Shown here: piece by piece, positions 1 through 7,979 of the stretch | How the letters are laid out: each line of letters starts with the position of its first letter | Position numbering within the stretch: the first letter of the stretch is position 1 | Assembly: GCA_013288485.1 (NCBI GenBank) | Contig: JABDBW010000008.1 | Coordinates: 1-50,217, forward strand | Length of the DNA: 50,217 nt | Origin: Bacteroidota bacterium | Lineage (GTDB): Bacteria; Bacteroidota; Bacteroidia; Sphingobacteriales; Sphingobacteriaceae | Direction: 5' to 3' | Notes under the pieces: generated by a model | Databases searched by the model: none | Seen by the model: only the letters and a program-made list of their open reading frames with translations | Told to the model about the DNA's origin: nothing | Program-made: the position numbers and the translations under genes

Positions 1-515
1 AAAATGGCGTTGTATTGCTCGCAAATAGCTCCTACCCTTTCTATATCTGTAAGCGTACCTATTTCGTTATTGGCGTGCATTAACGATACCAAGCTGCGCT
101 CATTATCTCTCAATAATTTCTCTAAATGAGTGTAATCAACATTGCCTTTGCCATCAACATCAACAAAACTTAATTTCACAGCACCTGCCTTTTGCATAGC
201 TTCAAGCGTATGGATAACCGCATGATGTTCTATTCGGGTTGTTATAGCATGGGTAATATTATTATCAACAATACCACAGCGAATGGCGGTATTATCAGCT
301 TCGGTACCGCTGCCGGTAAAAAATATTTCAGCGGGTGAAGTATGCAGCAGATTTGCAATAGTTTTGCGCGATCTTTCTACCACTGTCCGCGCTTCACGCC
401 CATGAGCATGTATAGATGATGGATTGCCATAATTGCTCTCCATTACGTTGTACATAACCTTCATCACTTCCGCATCAAGCGGCGTTGTGGCAGCATTATC
501 GAGGTATATTCGCAT
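1..515 (-). CDS. Cysteine desulfurase (NifS/IscS family), 3' part missing
   Basis: This PLP enzyme takes sulfur from L-cysteine for Fe-S clusters or tRNA thiolation. Read on the minus strand from the ATG at 515, the protein opens with YLDNAATTPLDAEV, the classic N-terminus of class V aminotransferase-fold desulfurases. It continues through NYGNPSSIHAHGR, a TGSGTEADN cofactor-binding stretch and the EHHAV histidine that stacks on PLP. About 171 codons are visible; the PLP lysine and the active-site cysteine loop lie beyond the window start, so NifS-like and IscS-like groups cannot be separated. The gene lies 73 bases downstream of the glmM-like gene on the same strand, with a short repeat-rich spacer between them. 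Confidence 0.93.
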   Translation of the reverse strand, partial: MRIYLDNAATTPLDAEVMKVMYNVMESNYGNPSSIHAHGREARTVVERSRKTIANLLHTSPAEIFFTGSGTEADNTAIRCGIVDNNITHAITTRIEHHAVIHTLEAMQKAGAVKLSFVDVDGKGNVDYTHLEKLLRDNERSLVSLMHANNEIGTLTDIERVGAICEQYNAI

Positions 516-529
516 CAGTTAAATTATTT

Positions 530-597
530 TTGAATGAGTGATTGAGTAAGTTAGCGAATGAGTGAATGTTTAATTTTTTATTCGCTCATTAACTGAG
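530..597. repeat. Intergenic word repeat (GAATGAGTG / CGCTCATT)
   Basis: The spacer holds variants of one word, GAATGAGTG, GATTGAG and GCGAATGAGTGAATG, followed by the reverse-complement form ATTCGCTCATTAACTGAG. The right part reaches the 3' end of the glmM-like gene. It has the same design as other spacers in this window, a word repeated directly and then inverted, but uses its own word. No T-tract supports a simple terminator. Confidence 0.5.
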
Positions 598-1977
598 TTT
601 CAATATCTCCTTTATATCCGCTATTATCTTGTTCGCCAAACCATTAGCTATCGTTTCTGAATCACCTTCGGAATAAATACGGATAATTGGTTCCGTATTT
701 GAACGGCGCAAATGTACCCATTGTTTATCAAATTCTATTTTCAACCCATCGATGGTTGAATGAGGCTGATCTTTGTATTTCTCTTCCACCTTTAACAACA
801 AGGCATCAATATCCATTTCGGGGGTGAGTGTTATCTTATTTTTCGAAATACAATAATCAGGGTATGAACTGCGCAGGTTTGATACCGGCTTGCCATATTT
901 GGCTAAATGCGTTAAAAATAAGGCAATGCCTACCAACGCATCACGGCCATAATGCAATTCGGGATAGATAACCCCGCCATTGCCCTCGCCGCCTATTATG
1001 GCATCAACTTCTTTCATTTTGCTTACCACGTTCACCTCGCCTACCGCGGCGACATAGTATTCGCCACCCGCCTTTTCGGTAACATCGCGCAAAGCACGGG
1101 TTGACGACAGGTTTGAAACCGTATTACCTTTTTTATTTTTCAAAATATAATCGGCAACGGCAACCAAAGTGTATTCTTCGCCAAACATATTACCATCTTC
1201 GCAAACAAAGCAAAGGCGGTCAACATCAGGGTCAACAGCTATGCCGACGTCGGCATTTTTGTTCAACACTTCTTTTGATAGCGCCACAAGGTTTTCAGGT
1301 AATGGTTCCGGGTTATGCGGAAACTCGCCGTCGGGTTCGCAAAATAATTTATATACCGTTTTTACGCCCAATGCCTCCAGCAACGCCGGAACAAAAATCC
1401 CCCCGGTTGAGTTAACGCAATCAATTACTATTTTAAAGCCGGCTTTGGTTATTACATTAACATCAACCAATGGCAGCGCCAGTATCTGGTTTATATGTTT
1501 TTGCAGGTAGCTATCATCATAAGTAACCTTGCCTAATTCATTAACTCCGGCATAGGTAAAGTTGCTGTTTTCGGCAATTTCCAAAACCTCTTCGCCATCG
1601 CTACCGCTAATAAATTCCCCATCGGCATTCAGCAATTTTAGCGCGTTCCATTGTTTTGGGTTGTGGCTGGCAGTAAGTATAATACCACCTGCTGCTTTTT
1701 CTAATGGTACGGCAATTTCAACGGTTGGAGTTGTCGACAGGCCAACATCCACCACATCAATACCCAAACCTTGCAGCGTGCCTGTTACTAAATTATTTAC
1801 CATACTGCCCGAAATGCGCGCATCGCGGCCCAATACTATTTTTTTTATACCCGATTTTTTAATGGCCCAGGCGCCAAACGCCGAAGTGAATTTTACAATA
1901 TCTACCGGGGTTAAACCATCGCCGGGCGCACCGCCAATGGTGCCGCGTATACCTGAAATTGATTTTATTAAAGTCAA
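589..1977 (-). CDS. glmM: Phosphoglucosamine mutase (GlmM-type phosphohexomutase)
   Basis: The enzyme converts glucosamine-6-phosphate to glucosamine-1-phosphate on the route to UDP-GlcNAc for peptidoglycan and lipid A. The 462-residue length fits the alpha-D-phosphohexomutase family. Visible motifs are the phosphoserine loop TASHNPKQWN with Ser104, the metal loop DPDVDRL (residues 249-255), the sugar-binding loop GGEGNGG (329-335) and the C-terminal phosphate-binding RRSNTEP (424-430). The sugar loop is GGEGNGG and not the GGEQSGH of enterobacterial GlmM, so a phosphomannomutase or dual-specificity role is possible; Bacteroidota relatives are usually annotated as GlmM. The gene is transcribed away from the PAP2 gene, with an inverted repeat in the shared upstream region. 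Confidence 0.88.
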   Translation of the reverse strand: MTLIKSISGIRGTIGGAPGDGLTPVDIVKFTSAFGAWAIKKSGIKKIVLGRDARISGSMVNNLVTGTLQGLGIDVVDVGLSTTPTVEIAVPLEKAAGGIILTASHNPKQWNALKLLNADGEFISGSDGEEVLEIAENSNFTYAGVNELGKVTYDDSYLQKHINQILALPLVDVNVITKAGFKIVIDCVNSTGGIFVPALLEALGVKTVYKLFCEPDGEFPHNPEPLPENLVALSKEVLNKNADVGIAVDPDVDRLCFVCEDGNMFGEEYTLVAVADYILKNKKGNTVSNLSSTRALRDVTEKAGGEYYVAAVGEVNVVSKMKEVDAIIGGEGNGGVIYPELHYGRDALVGIALFLTHLAKYGKPVSNLRSSYPDYCISKNKITLTPEMDIDALLLKVEEKYKDQPHSTIDGLKIEFDKQWVHLRRSNTEPIIRIYSEGDSETIANGLANKIIADIKEILKLS

Positions 1978-2025
1978 AATTATTACTGTTTATTATGAGG
2001 CAAAAGTAAGGATATTTATCCATTT

Positions 2026-2106
2026 TGTCCGAACCCTGATTTGCAGGATTATTGGATTATCATGATTTATTTGGCGCAGTTAAATCCTGTAAATCGCGGT
2101 TCACAC
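2026..2106. repeat. GAACC-TGATTT-AGGATT inverted repeat, copy 1
   Basis: The left arm GAACCCTGATTTGCAGGATT (2031-2050) pairs with the reverse complement of 2082-2102 with about three mismatches. The same sequence family recurs as a near-perfect hairpin at 36949-37037. Here it sits between two divergent genes, so termination is not an obvious role. Confidence 0.75.
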
Positions 2107-2140
2107 ATTATAATTATATTTACACTTTCAATCAAACCAA

Positions 2141-2710
2141 ATGCCCGATTACATCCTGCAACTTGACCGGCACCTGTTTCATTTCATTAACCACGACATG
2201 GGCAACGCTTTTTTTGATGTATTGATGCCTGTTTTACGCAACCTGTACACATGGATACCGCTCTACGTATTTATTTTTGTTTTTTGCCTTTGGCGATATA
2301 AAAAGCAGGGCGCTGTTATTATTGTCCTGCTTGCTCTTACATTTGGCGCCGCGGATTATGGCAGCGCAACCATAGCCAAATCGTTTTATAAACGGGTACG
2401 CCCATGTAACGACCCGGCAATGACCGCGACCGTAGTACAACGCGTTGACTGCGGTACAGGTTATAGCTTCCCATCAGCCCATGCCAGTAACCATTTTGCT
2501 ATAGCAGTTTTTTTGAGTATGGTGTTCTATAAAAAATACCGTTGGGTATTACCGATTAGTATTTTATGGGCGGCAACCATCAGTTTCGCGCAGGTATATG
2601 TTGGGGTGCATTACCCGGTTGATGTTATCGGCGGGGCCATTTATGGGACATTGGTGGGACTTTTGTTTGGATGGGTTTTTTGGAAATGGCAGCTGGGATT
2701 GGTCAACTAA
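2141..2710 (+). CDS. PAP2-family membrane phosphatase
   Basis: This is a small polytopic inner-membrane phosphatase of the type-2 phosphatidic acid phosphatase family, which includes undecaprenyl-diphosphate, PgpB-like and lipid A phosphatases. Its 189 residues carry the three family signatures: K80-x6-R87-P88, PSAH at 111-114 and H157-x3-D161 in VGVHYPVD. Several hydrophobic segments lie between them. The position before the third motif is AQ where many relatives have SR, so the usual arginine is not in its expected place; this may be a lineage trait. The substrate cannot be assigned from sequence. The neighbouring cell-envelope gene glmM is compatible with an undecaprenyl-pyrophosphatase or lipid role, but this is inference. 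Confidence 0.88.
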   Translation: MPDYILQLDRHLFHFINHDMGNAFFDVLMPVLRNLYTWIPLYVFIFVFCLWRYKKQGAVIIVLLALTFGAADYGSATIAKSFYKRVRPCNDPAMTATVVQRVDCGTGYSFPSAHASNHFAIAVFLSMVFYKKYRWVLPISILWAATISFAQVYVGVHYPVDVIGGAIYGTLVGLLFGWVFWKWQLGLVN

Positions 2711-2770
2711 AATGTCCCAATCCACCCCTTAAATAGTCCTTACCGCACCCTAAAACTCATGTATTCCATT

Positions 2771-2778
2771 TAAATTTG
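2771..2778 (+). promoter_or_regulatory. Candidate -7 promoter element (TAAATTTG)
   Basis: This is an exact match to the Bacteroidota -7 consensus TAnnTTTG, 25 bases upstream of the ATG at 2803. No good TTTG -33 box is seen at the expected spacing. Its position argues against an in-frame TTG start at 2776 for the next gene, because that codon lies within the box. Confidence 0.4.
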
Positions 2779-2802
2779 AATAACAAATCAAAACAGTTTA
2801 TT

Positions 2803-3207
2803 ATGGAAACTATAACAGTAGATAAAGACATTACCGTATTTTATATCACCGCAAAATCATTCCCCGATGGTGTTTTAGAAGCACATCAAACATTGCACGC
2901 GCTGATACCGTTTACTACAGAGAGAAGATATTTTGGCGTATCGCGCCCTGAAAACGGCGTTATCAGCTACAAAGCGGCTGCCGAAGAAATGGAACCCGGC
3001 GAAGCAAAAAAGTTGAATCTCCATACCCTTATCCTGAAAAAAGGCAAGTATATTAGCCTTATTATACCCGATTTTATGAAGGATATACCCGCTATTCAGC
3101 GTACGTTTAACCAATTGCTGGCCCAGCCCGGTTTAGATCCGCAGGGCTATTGTGTTGAACAGTATATCGACAAAGATATGTTGTGTATGATTAGATTAGC
3201 CGATTAA
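2803..3207 (+). CDS. Small protein resembling a GyrI/Rob-type effector-binding domain
   Basis: The 134-residue soluble protein has no signal peptide or membrane segment. Its outline resembles the GyrI-like/AraC effector-binding fold: an early strand (DKDITVFYITAKSFP), a YFGVSRPENG turn, LKKGKYISLIIPDFM followed by a helix, and a C-terminal aromatic/acidic strand (YCVEQYI). It has no helix-turn-helix, so it would be a stand-alone ligand-binding domain. The ATG at 2803 was chosen because the upstream in-frame TTG falls inside a candidate promoter. It is followed after 8 bases by a VOC gene, so the two are probably co-transcribed. Family assignment is by impression of the pattern only, and the ligand is unknown. 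Confidence 0.55.
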   Translation: METITVDKDITVFYITAKSFPDGVLEAHQTLHALIPFTTERRYFGVSRPENGVISYKAAAEEMEPGEAKKLNLHTLILKKGKYISLIIPDFMKDIPAIQRTFNQLLAQPGLDPQGYCVEQYIDKDMLCMIRLAD

Positions 3208-3215
3208 CAATAACC

Positions 3216-3608
3216 ATGCAAAAATTCACCACTTTTTTAATGTTCGAGGGCAGGGCCGAAGAAGCCATGAACCTTTATACCACCCTATTTAACAATTCAT
3301 CTGTTAAAAGTATTACCCGTAACGGCAAAGAAGGGCCGGGTGCGGAGGGCACGGTTTTACACGCCATATTTACCTTAAACGGGCAGGAATTTATGTGCAT
3401 TGATAGCTCGGTAAATCATTCTTTTTCTTTTACGCCTGCTATTTCCATTCATGTTGATTGCGTGGACGATGCCGAAATAGAAAAAATATATACCGCGCTA
3501 ATGGATGGCGGCAGCGCTATGATGCCGCTTGGCAGTTATGGCTTCAGTAAAAAGTTTGGCTGGGTAGCCGATAAATTTGGCGTTTCGTGGCAATTGAATT
3601 TGAAATAA
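3216..3608 (+). CDS. VOC-superfamily protein (PhnB-like)
   Basis: The 130-residue protein has the beta-alpha-beta-beta-beta pattern of the vicinal oxygen chelate fold in its PhnB/3-demethylubiquinone-methyltransferase-like form. It opens with a TFLMFEGRAEEAMNLYTTLFNN helix-strand unit, followed by LNGQEFMCIDSS and a PAISIHVDC strand. It ends with the SYGFSKKFGWVADKFGVSWQL signature typical of the group. Many members are not catalytic glyoxalases and have no known substrate. The gene starts 8 bases after the preceding stop and comes before a YCII protein and an ECF sigma factor, an association common in genes of this kind. Confidence 0.87.
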   Translation: MQKFTTFLMFEGRAEEAMNLYTTLFNNSSVKSITRNGKEGPGAEGTVLHAIFTLNGQEFMCIDSSVNHSFSFTPAISIHVDCVDDAEIEKIYTALMDGGSAMMPLGSYGFSKKFGWVADKFGVSWQLNLK

Positions 3609-3692
3609 ATCAGGGTGCCTTGTCCAATTTTCCGGGTGTGGTTTGTTATGTGGGTATAAATTAATTATCCGATAACATTTAAAACTAAAACA

Positions 3693-4049
3693 ATGAAAGA
3701 GTACATGTTGATTTTCAGGCACCAGGACGGCGGCAAAATAGCTTCGCCCGAACAAATGCAAATTTGGATGCAAAAAACAATGGATTGGCTTAATGGCCTG
3801 GCTAAAACAGGGAATTTTGAAGGCAAAGGCAATGGGCTGATATTTGATGATGCCCGCGTGGTACATCATAATAAAACAGTTACCAACGGCCCATTCGGCG
3901 AGATAAAGGAAACATTGGGTGGGTATGTTGTAGTAAAGGCAAACTCGGCAGATCAGGCGGCAGAATTTGCCAAAGGCAGCCCCGTTTTACAGGGCGAAGG
4001 AAATACCGTAGAGGTGCGCCGCCTAGCCAAAGACGACGGCACGCATTAA
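3693..4049 (+). CDS. YCII/DGPF-domain protein
   Basis: The 118-residue protein starts with MKEYMLIFRH and holds the NGPFGEIKETLGGYVVVKANS core of the YCII-related (DGPF) family; this copy reads NGPF in place of DGPF. The biochemical role of the family is not established. DGPF proteins are repeatedly found next to ECF42 sigma factors, and here the sigma gene follows after 48 bases on the same strand. A TGTCCA hexamer lies at 3621-3626 upstream, loosely like the TGTCGA reported for ECF42 targets, but no matching -10 element was found, so I give it no weight. Confidence 0.9.
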   Translation: MKEYMLIFRHQDGGKIASPEQMQIWMQKTMDWLNGLAKTGNFEGKGNGLIFDDARVVHHNKTVTNGPFGEIKETLGGYVVVKANSADQAAEFAKGSPVLQGEGNTVEVRRLAKDDGTH

Positions 4050-4097
4050 AAAAATGCAGAGAGACGCCCCGATATATACGGGAGTCTTTGCTTTGTT

Positions 4098-5324
4098 ATG
4101 GAACAACAAGAGATCATCCCTCATTTATTCAGGACAGAGTACCGGAAAATAGTTTCGGTACTTTGCCGTCATTTTGGGTTCGGACAAATAGAAATTGCCG
4201 AGGACCTGGCCAGCGATACCTTTGTAACCGCCGCCCAAACCTGGGCAATAAAAGGGTTACCCCCCAACCCTACCGCGTGGTTATATAATGTAGCCAAAAA
4301 CAAAGCGAAAAATTACCTGCGGCGCAATGCTGTTTTCGAAAGCAAGGTTTCGGCAGAGATACAAAGGATAAGTGCTGAACTGTATGAAACCGCGATAGAC
4401 CTTTCGCCGCAAAACATTAACGACAGCCAGTTGCAAATGATGTTTGCTATTTGCCACCCCTCAATTTCGGCAGAGGCGCAGATCGGCTTATCGCTCCGTA
4501 TACTTTGCGGGTTTGGCATTGAGGAGATCGCCGATGCTTTTTTAACCAACAAAGAGACAATCAATAAACGCCTGTTTCGCGCTAAAGAAAAGCTGCGCGG
4601 GCAAAACATCCGTATCGAATTGCCCGGCGAAACTGAAATTGACGCGCGGCTGGCGCCTGTATTAACCACCATTTATTTATTGTTTAATGAGGGCTATTAT
4701 TCCGAAAGCCGGAACAAAACCTTACGCAAGGACCTTTGCCTTGAGGCGATGCGCTTATGTACCATGCTGATTGAAAACAGGCAAACCAACAAACCTGCTG
4801 TAAACGCCCTGCTTTCGCTGATGTGTTTCCATACCTCACGTTTCGAAGCGCGCATTAATAAAAACGGCGAACAGGTATTGTATGACGAGCAGGATACCAG
4901 CCTTTGGGACCCGGAACTGATCAGCAAAGGCGCTTATTTTTTACATTGCGCCGCAAGCGGAACAGAACTATCCAAGTATCATTTGGAAGCAACCATTGCC
5001 TATTGGCGCACACAAAAAGCCGATACGCGGGAAAAATGGGAAAGCGTTCTGCATTTATACGACCAATTATTGCAAATTGAATACTCGCCTATTGCCGCCC
5101 TTAACCGCGTGTATGTGCTGTCAAAAGTGAAAGGCAAACAAAGCGCTATCCTGGAAGCGGAAAAGCTAAACCTTACAGGTAACCACTTTTATTTTACCCT
5201 GTTAGGCGAACTTTATACGGATATTGACAATAAACAGGCAAAGCTATACTTTCAAAAAGCGCTCTCCCTCGCAAAAACAACTACAGATAAGCAGACCATT
5301 CAAAAAAAGATAGATGCTTTTTAA
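4098..5324 (+). CDS. ECF42-type RNA polymerase sigma factor with C-terminal extension (DUF6596)
   Basis: At 408 residues this is twice the length of a normal ECF sigma factor. Residues about 10-80 form sigma region 2 (LFRTEYRKIVSVLCRHFG, then the WLYNVAKNKAKNYLRR helix). Residues about 120-170 form region 4, with a helix-turn-helix around GFGIEEIADAFLTNKETINKRL. The rest is the extension typical of the ECF42 group, marked by DARLAPVLTTIYLLFNEGY at about 184-202 and a helical TPR-like region to the end. ECF42 factors lack a classical anti-sigma factor; the extension is thought to control activity, and the DGPF gene is a likely target. The partner gene is present directly upstream, which supports the assignment. 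Confidence 0.92.
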   Translation: MEQQEIIPHLFRTEYRKIVSVLCRHFGFGQIEIAEDLASDTFVTAAQTWAIKGLPPNPTAWLYNVAKNKAKNYLRRNAVFESKVSAEIQRISAELYETAIDLSPQNINDSQLQMMFAICHPSISAEAQIGLSLRILCGFGIEEIADAFLTNKETINKRLFRAKEKLRGQNIRIELPGETEIDARLAPVLTTIYLLFNEGYYSESRNKTLRKDLCLEAMRLCTMLIENRQTNKPAVNALLSLMCFHTSRFEARINKNGEQVLYDEQDTSLWDPELISKGAYFLHCAASGTELSKYHLEATIAYWRTQKADTREKWESVLHLYDQLLQIEYSPIAALNRVYVLSKVKGKQSAILEAEKLNLTGNHFYFTLLGELYTDIDNKQAKLYFQKALSLAKTTTDKQTIQKKIDAF

Positions 5325-5336
5325 CTCGTTATTCGA

Positions 5337-6104
5337 CTAATAGGCTTTCCGCAGTTTAATTATCCGCACCCAGTGCATTAGTTTCATAACGGGATAGACG
5401 GGGTCTATCTCAAACCATTTTTTACCAAAATTAGCGCTGTTGGGATGCTTATGGTGATTATTCTGAAACAATTCGCCCAGCATAAAGAAATCAAACGGTG
5501 TTGTATTTTTTGATTTATCCTTATTGTCAAAATTGGTATAACCATATTTATGCCCGCACCAGTTTACAATGGCGCCATGTATAGGGCCCATGAGGTAATG
5601 AATAGGTAATAACAGGAATAACCACCAATGCGTGGCAAAGACGATGTAAAAACAGGTATAGGCCGCGCCGAATAATATCCTGGAAAGCATGGAGGACCCC
5701 ATCCGGTCAATCAGCGGCCATTCGGGGTAATTTCCTTCAAACCGCGCTTCGGGGTTTCTTGTCCTTGCCAAATGGTCGGCAAAAGTTTTAAAGGTAGCCC
5801 TGGTCATTTGGTACACGTCCGTAAAAAAATGAGGCGAATGCGGGTCTTTCGCTGTATCGCTGTAAGCATGATGCTCCCGGTGCATTACCGCGTAAGCACG
5901 GGGGTTCAAAAAAGATGCCCCTTCAAAAAAGTAGGCCATTAAATAAAAAACGCGTTCCCAGAATTTATTGGTGGTAAACATGCGGTGCGAAGCGTAACGG
6001 TGCTGGAAAAATGTTTGAAAGAACAGGGACAGGAACCAGTGCGAAATAAAAAAAATCAGGATGATCATAAAAATTAAATTAATATAAAATAGCATAACAG
6101 GCAT
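5337..6104 (-). CDS. Membrane fatty acid / acyl-CoA desaturase
   Basis: This is a di-iron integral membrane desaturase that introduces a double bond into acyl chains, probably to adjust membrane fluidity. With the start at 6104 the protein has 255 residues. His boxes are H35-x4-H40 (HRYASH), H75-x2-HH (HREHH), N181-x3-H185 (NWCGHK) and NNHHKH at 215-220, with transmembrane helices between them. The ATG at 6104 was chosen over one 40 codons further out because GGAG lies 6 bases upstream of it and the protein then begins directly with a membrane helix. It lies downstream of a marR gene on the same strand. The 276-base space between them holds an inverted repeat ATGGC-ATAA-GCCAT (6240-6253), a weak operator candidate. 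Confidence 0.9.
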   Translation of the reverse strand: MPVMLFYINLIFMIILIFFISHWFLSLFFQTFFQHRYASHRMFTTNKFWERVFYLMAYFFEGASFLNPRAYAVMHREHHAYSDTAKDPHSPHFFTDVYQMTRATFKTFADHLARTRNPEARFEGNYPEWPLIDRMGSSMLSRILFGAAYTCFYIVFATHWWLFLLLPIHYLMGPIHGAIVNWCGHKYGYTNFDNKDKSKNTTPFDFFMLGELFQNNHHKHPNSANFGKKWFEIDPVYPVMKLMHWVRIIKLRKAY

Positions 6105-6380
6105 GGTTATCTCCTTAATGAGCCACATGAATGTTAAATGGGTAGTACAGGGAAAGTTTTGTTCCCTGTTGGCCTGGATCTGCCTGGTGAAATTCGCGCT
6201 GAAAATTAATGCGCTTGGGATCAACTGGTAAAATACTTCATGGCATAAGCCATAAATGCAGGTGCTTTATAGAAAATTACTGGAAAGGCTATATCGTATA
6301 AACCCGAAATGGAACTAATTGTTATATCATTTATAGGATAAGCGCAAAACTTACATAATTATGATCTTATAATTTGAGAC

Positions 6381-6827
6381 TTATCCTCTTAGTTTATCCA
6401 GCAAATCACTCAACTGCCCCGCTTCTTCAAGAGTAAGGTTATTTTTCAGGAAATCTTTGGCTTTAAATTCAACATCCATAGTTGCCAAGGTCTCCAGCCC
6501 TTTTTCGCTGATGCGGATATCAACCGCGCGCCTGTCTTTATTATTGGTGCAGCGGGTTATCATTTCCTTTTGCACCAGGCGGTCAACAATGCGCGAGGCA
6601 TCGCTCATTTTATCTATCATGCGCTCTTTGAGCAGGTTAACTGTGGCAGGTTTGGGGTATTGCCCGCGCAATATCCGCAAAATATTAAACTGCTGGTTGG
6701 TTAAATTATATTTTTCAAAGTGGCAGCGCAGTGTATTATTTAACCATCCCTCGGTGTATGCTATATTCACAACCGCCTTTTGGTAGTTATCTTCAAACTT
6801 TGAATGTATTTCGTCGTCGATCCGCAT
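6381..6827 (-). CDS. MarR-family transcriptional regulator
   Basis: The 148-residue protein has the winged helix-turn-helix layout of MarR: an N-terminal dimer helix, LTNQQFNILRILRGQYPKP, a recognition region with RMIDKMSDASRIVDRLVQKEMI, and the wing RCTNNKDRRAVDIRISEKG with the typical D-x-R-x-x-x-I pattern. It probably acts as a homodimeric repressor. Its target is not shown by sequence; the desaturase next downstream and the gene itself are candidates. It is 47 bases downstream of the DUF5522 gene on the same strand. Confidence 0.92.
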   Translation of the reverse strand: MRIDDEIHSKFEDNYQKAVVNIAYTEGWLNNTLRCHFEKYNLTNQQFNILRILRGQYPKPATVNLLKERMIDKMSDASRIVDRLVQKEMITRCTNNKDRRAVDIRISEKGLETLATMDVEFKAKDFLKNNLTLEEAGQLSDLLDKLRG

Positions 6828-6874
6828 AGCTAAATATTACCCCAAAGTAGTCCTTTGGGCCTATAAAAATATGT

Positions 6875-7033
6875 TTATTTTTTCTCTGATTTCTCGTCTT
6901 GCCCGGTTTTTCCGTAGCCCCACGGGCAATGCAGGCATTTGTTTTCGCAACAATAACCACGCCTTAAATGATAGGCTTCTGTAAAAACAAGGTTGCCGTC
7001 TTTGTTAATATAATAGTCTATGTTTTCCTGCAT
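6875..7033 (-). CDS. DUF5522 small cysteine-rich protein
   Basis: This is a 52-codon gene read from the ATG at 7033 to a TAA at 6875-6877. It encodes MQENIDYYINKDGNLVFTEA followed by YHLRRGYCCENKCLHCPWGY. The Y-H-L-x-R-G-x-CC-x3-C-x2-C-P pattern (Cys28, 29, 33 and 36) is the signature of the DUF5522 family of Bacteroidota, whose function is unknown; the four cysteines suggest a metal site. The start lies 7 bases after the stop of the exonuclease gene, which points to co-transcription. The C-terminus is lysine- and glutamate-rich. Confidence 0.85.
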   Translation of the reverse strand: MQENIDYYINKDGNLVFTEAYHLRRGYCCENKCLHCPWGYGKTGQDEKSEKK

Positions 7034-7040
7034 CAAGCGC

Positions 7041-7979
7041 TCAGTTAAGCAATTTTACGAAAATTTTATTATTTAAATAGGTTTTTAAATGCGTTCCATT
7101 TCCATGTAACGTCCATACTTGCTTAGGTTTAACCTGTTCAATAGCCTGTAAAATATCGTTCCAGTCGGCATGGTCCGAAATAAACAGCGTATCTTCCCTG
7201 TTCACCTGCAAATTCTTCCATCCCGAAGCAAACAACCGCTTCACCCCAACCGCCTTTATATAGCTATTAAACGTAAAAGGGGGCACAATATATATAAATT
7301 CTCCCTGCGTTTTCATCAGTTTTCGCCCGTACAACTGGTGCTGGCCCAGGGTGAACCCTGCTTTTTCATAGATATGGTTAATGGGCATTATACGGTGATG
7401 CACCAGTATTTTTTTTTGCGGGGCATGGTCGTTTATCATCCGCACCAGGCGCTGGCTTTTGCCTAAACCATAAGCGCCCAGCAGGATATTACTTTTAATA
7501 GTATTCAATTTTTTTATCTCCTCCACCGGATCGGGGTGAACAATTTGCGGATCGGCAAAGGTGCTTTCAGTGATCAGCACATTGGCGTTAACCCATTCAA
7601 CCGGGTCGCATGTCCCGTCGTCCTGCAGTTTGTAATCGCCGGTATACAAATAACTGCTGCCCTCATACTCCATCAACACCATTGCTGATCCCAATATATG
7701 CCCGGCAGAAACAAAAGTGAGCTTCACCCCATTTATAATAAACGGCTGGTTATAGCCTGCAATAGTAAATGTTTTCGCGGCGTACCTGCTGTAACGCAGT
7801 TGCATAAACTCGCGAGTGGGCGCTGTACAATAAACGTCCACATTCCCGGTTATGGCGTGGTCGGCATGGGCGTGTGATATTACGGCGGTTTTTACCGGCT
7901 GCTGCGGGTCCAGGTAAAAATCGCCGTATTTGCAGTAGAGGCCATTGCCGTCGAACAAAACAAAATCGTCCAGTATCAT
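7041..7979 (-). CDS. Metallo-beta-lactamase-fold exonuclease (ligase-associated / beta-CASP-like)
   Basis: The 312-residue protein resembles mRNA 3'-end processing factor-like nucleases, annotated in bacteria as ligase-associated DNA exonuclease. The metal motif HAHADH lies at residues 36-41, with a second histidine in SAGHILGSA, an aspartate in YTGDYK, and C-terminal SDHADW and LHGNG motifs. Such proteins usually sit beside an ATP-dependent DNA ligase and a DEXH helicase in a putative repair cluster, and neither is in this window. Its start overlaps the coaE stop by one base (TAATG), so translation is probably coupled. Confidence 0.85.
   Translation of the reverse strand: MILDDFVLFDGNGLYCKYGDFYLDPQQPVKTAVISHAHADHAITGNVDVYCTAPTREFMQLRYSRYAAKTFTIAGYNQPFIINGVKLTFVSAGHILGSAMVLMEYEGSSYLYTGDYKLQDDGTCDPVEWVNANVLITESTFADPQIVHPDPVEEIKKLNTIKSNILLGAYGLGKSQRLVRMINDHAPQKKILVHHRIMPINHIYEKAGFTLGQHQLYGRKLMKTQGEFIYIVPPFTFNSYIKAVGVKRLFASGWKNLQVNREDTLFISDHADWNDILQAIEQVKPKQVWTLHGNGTHLKTYLNNKIFVKLLN

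Noticed and set aside
6240..6253. ATGGC-ATAA-GCCAT as a MarR operator
   Set aside because: Only five-base arms, upstream of the desaturase start but not tied to a promoter; too weak to list as a site.
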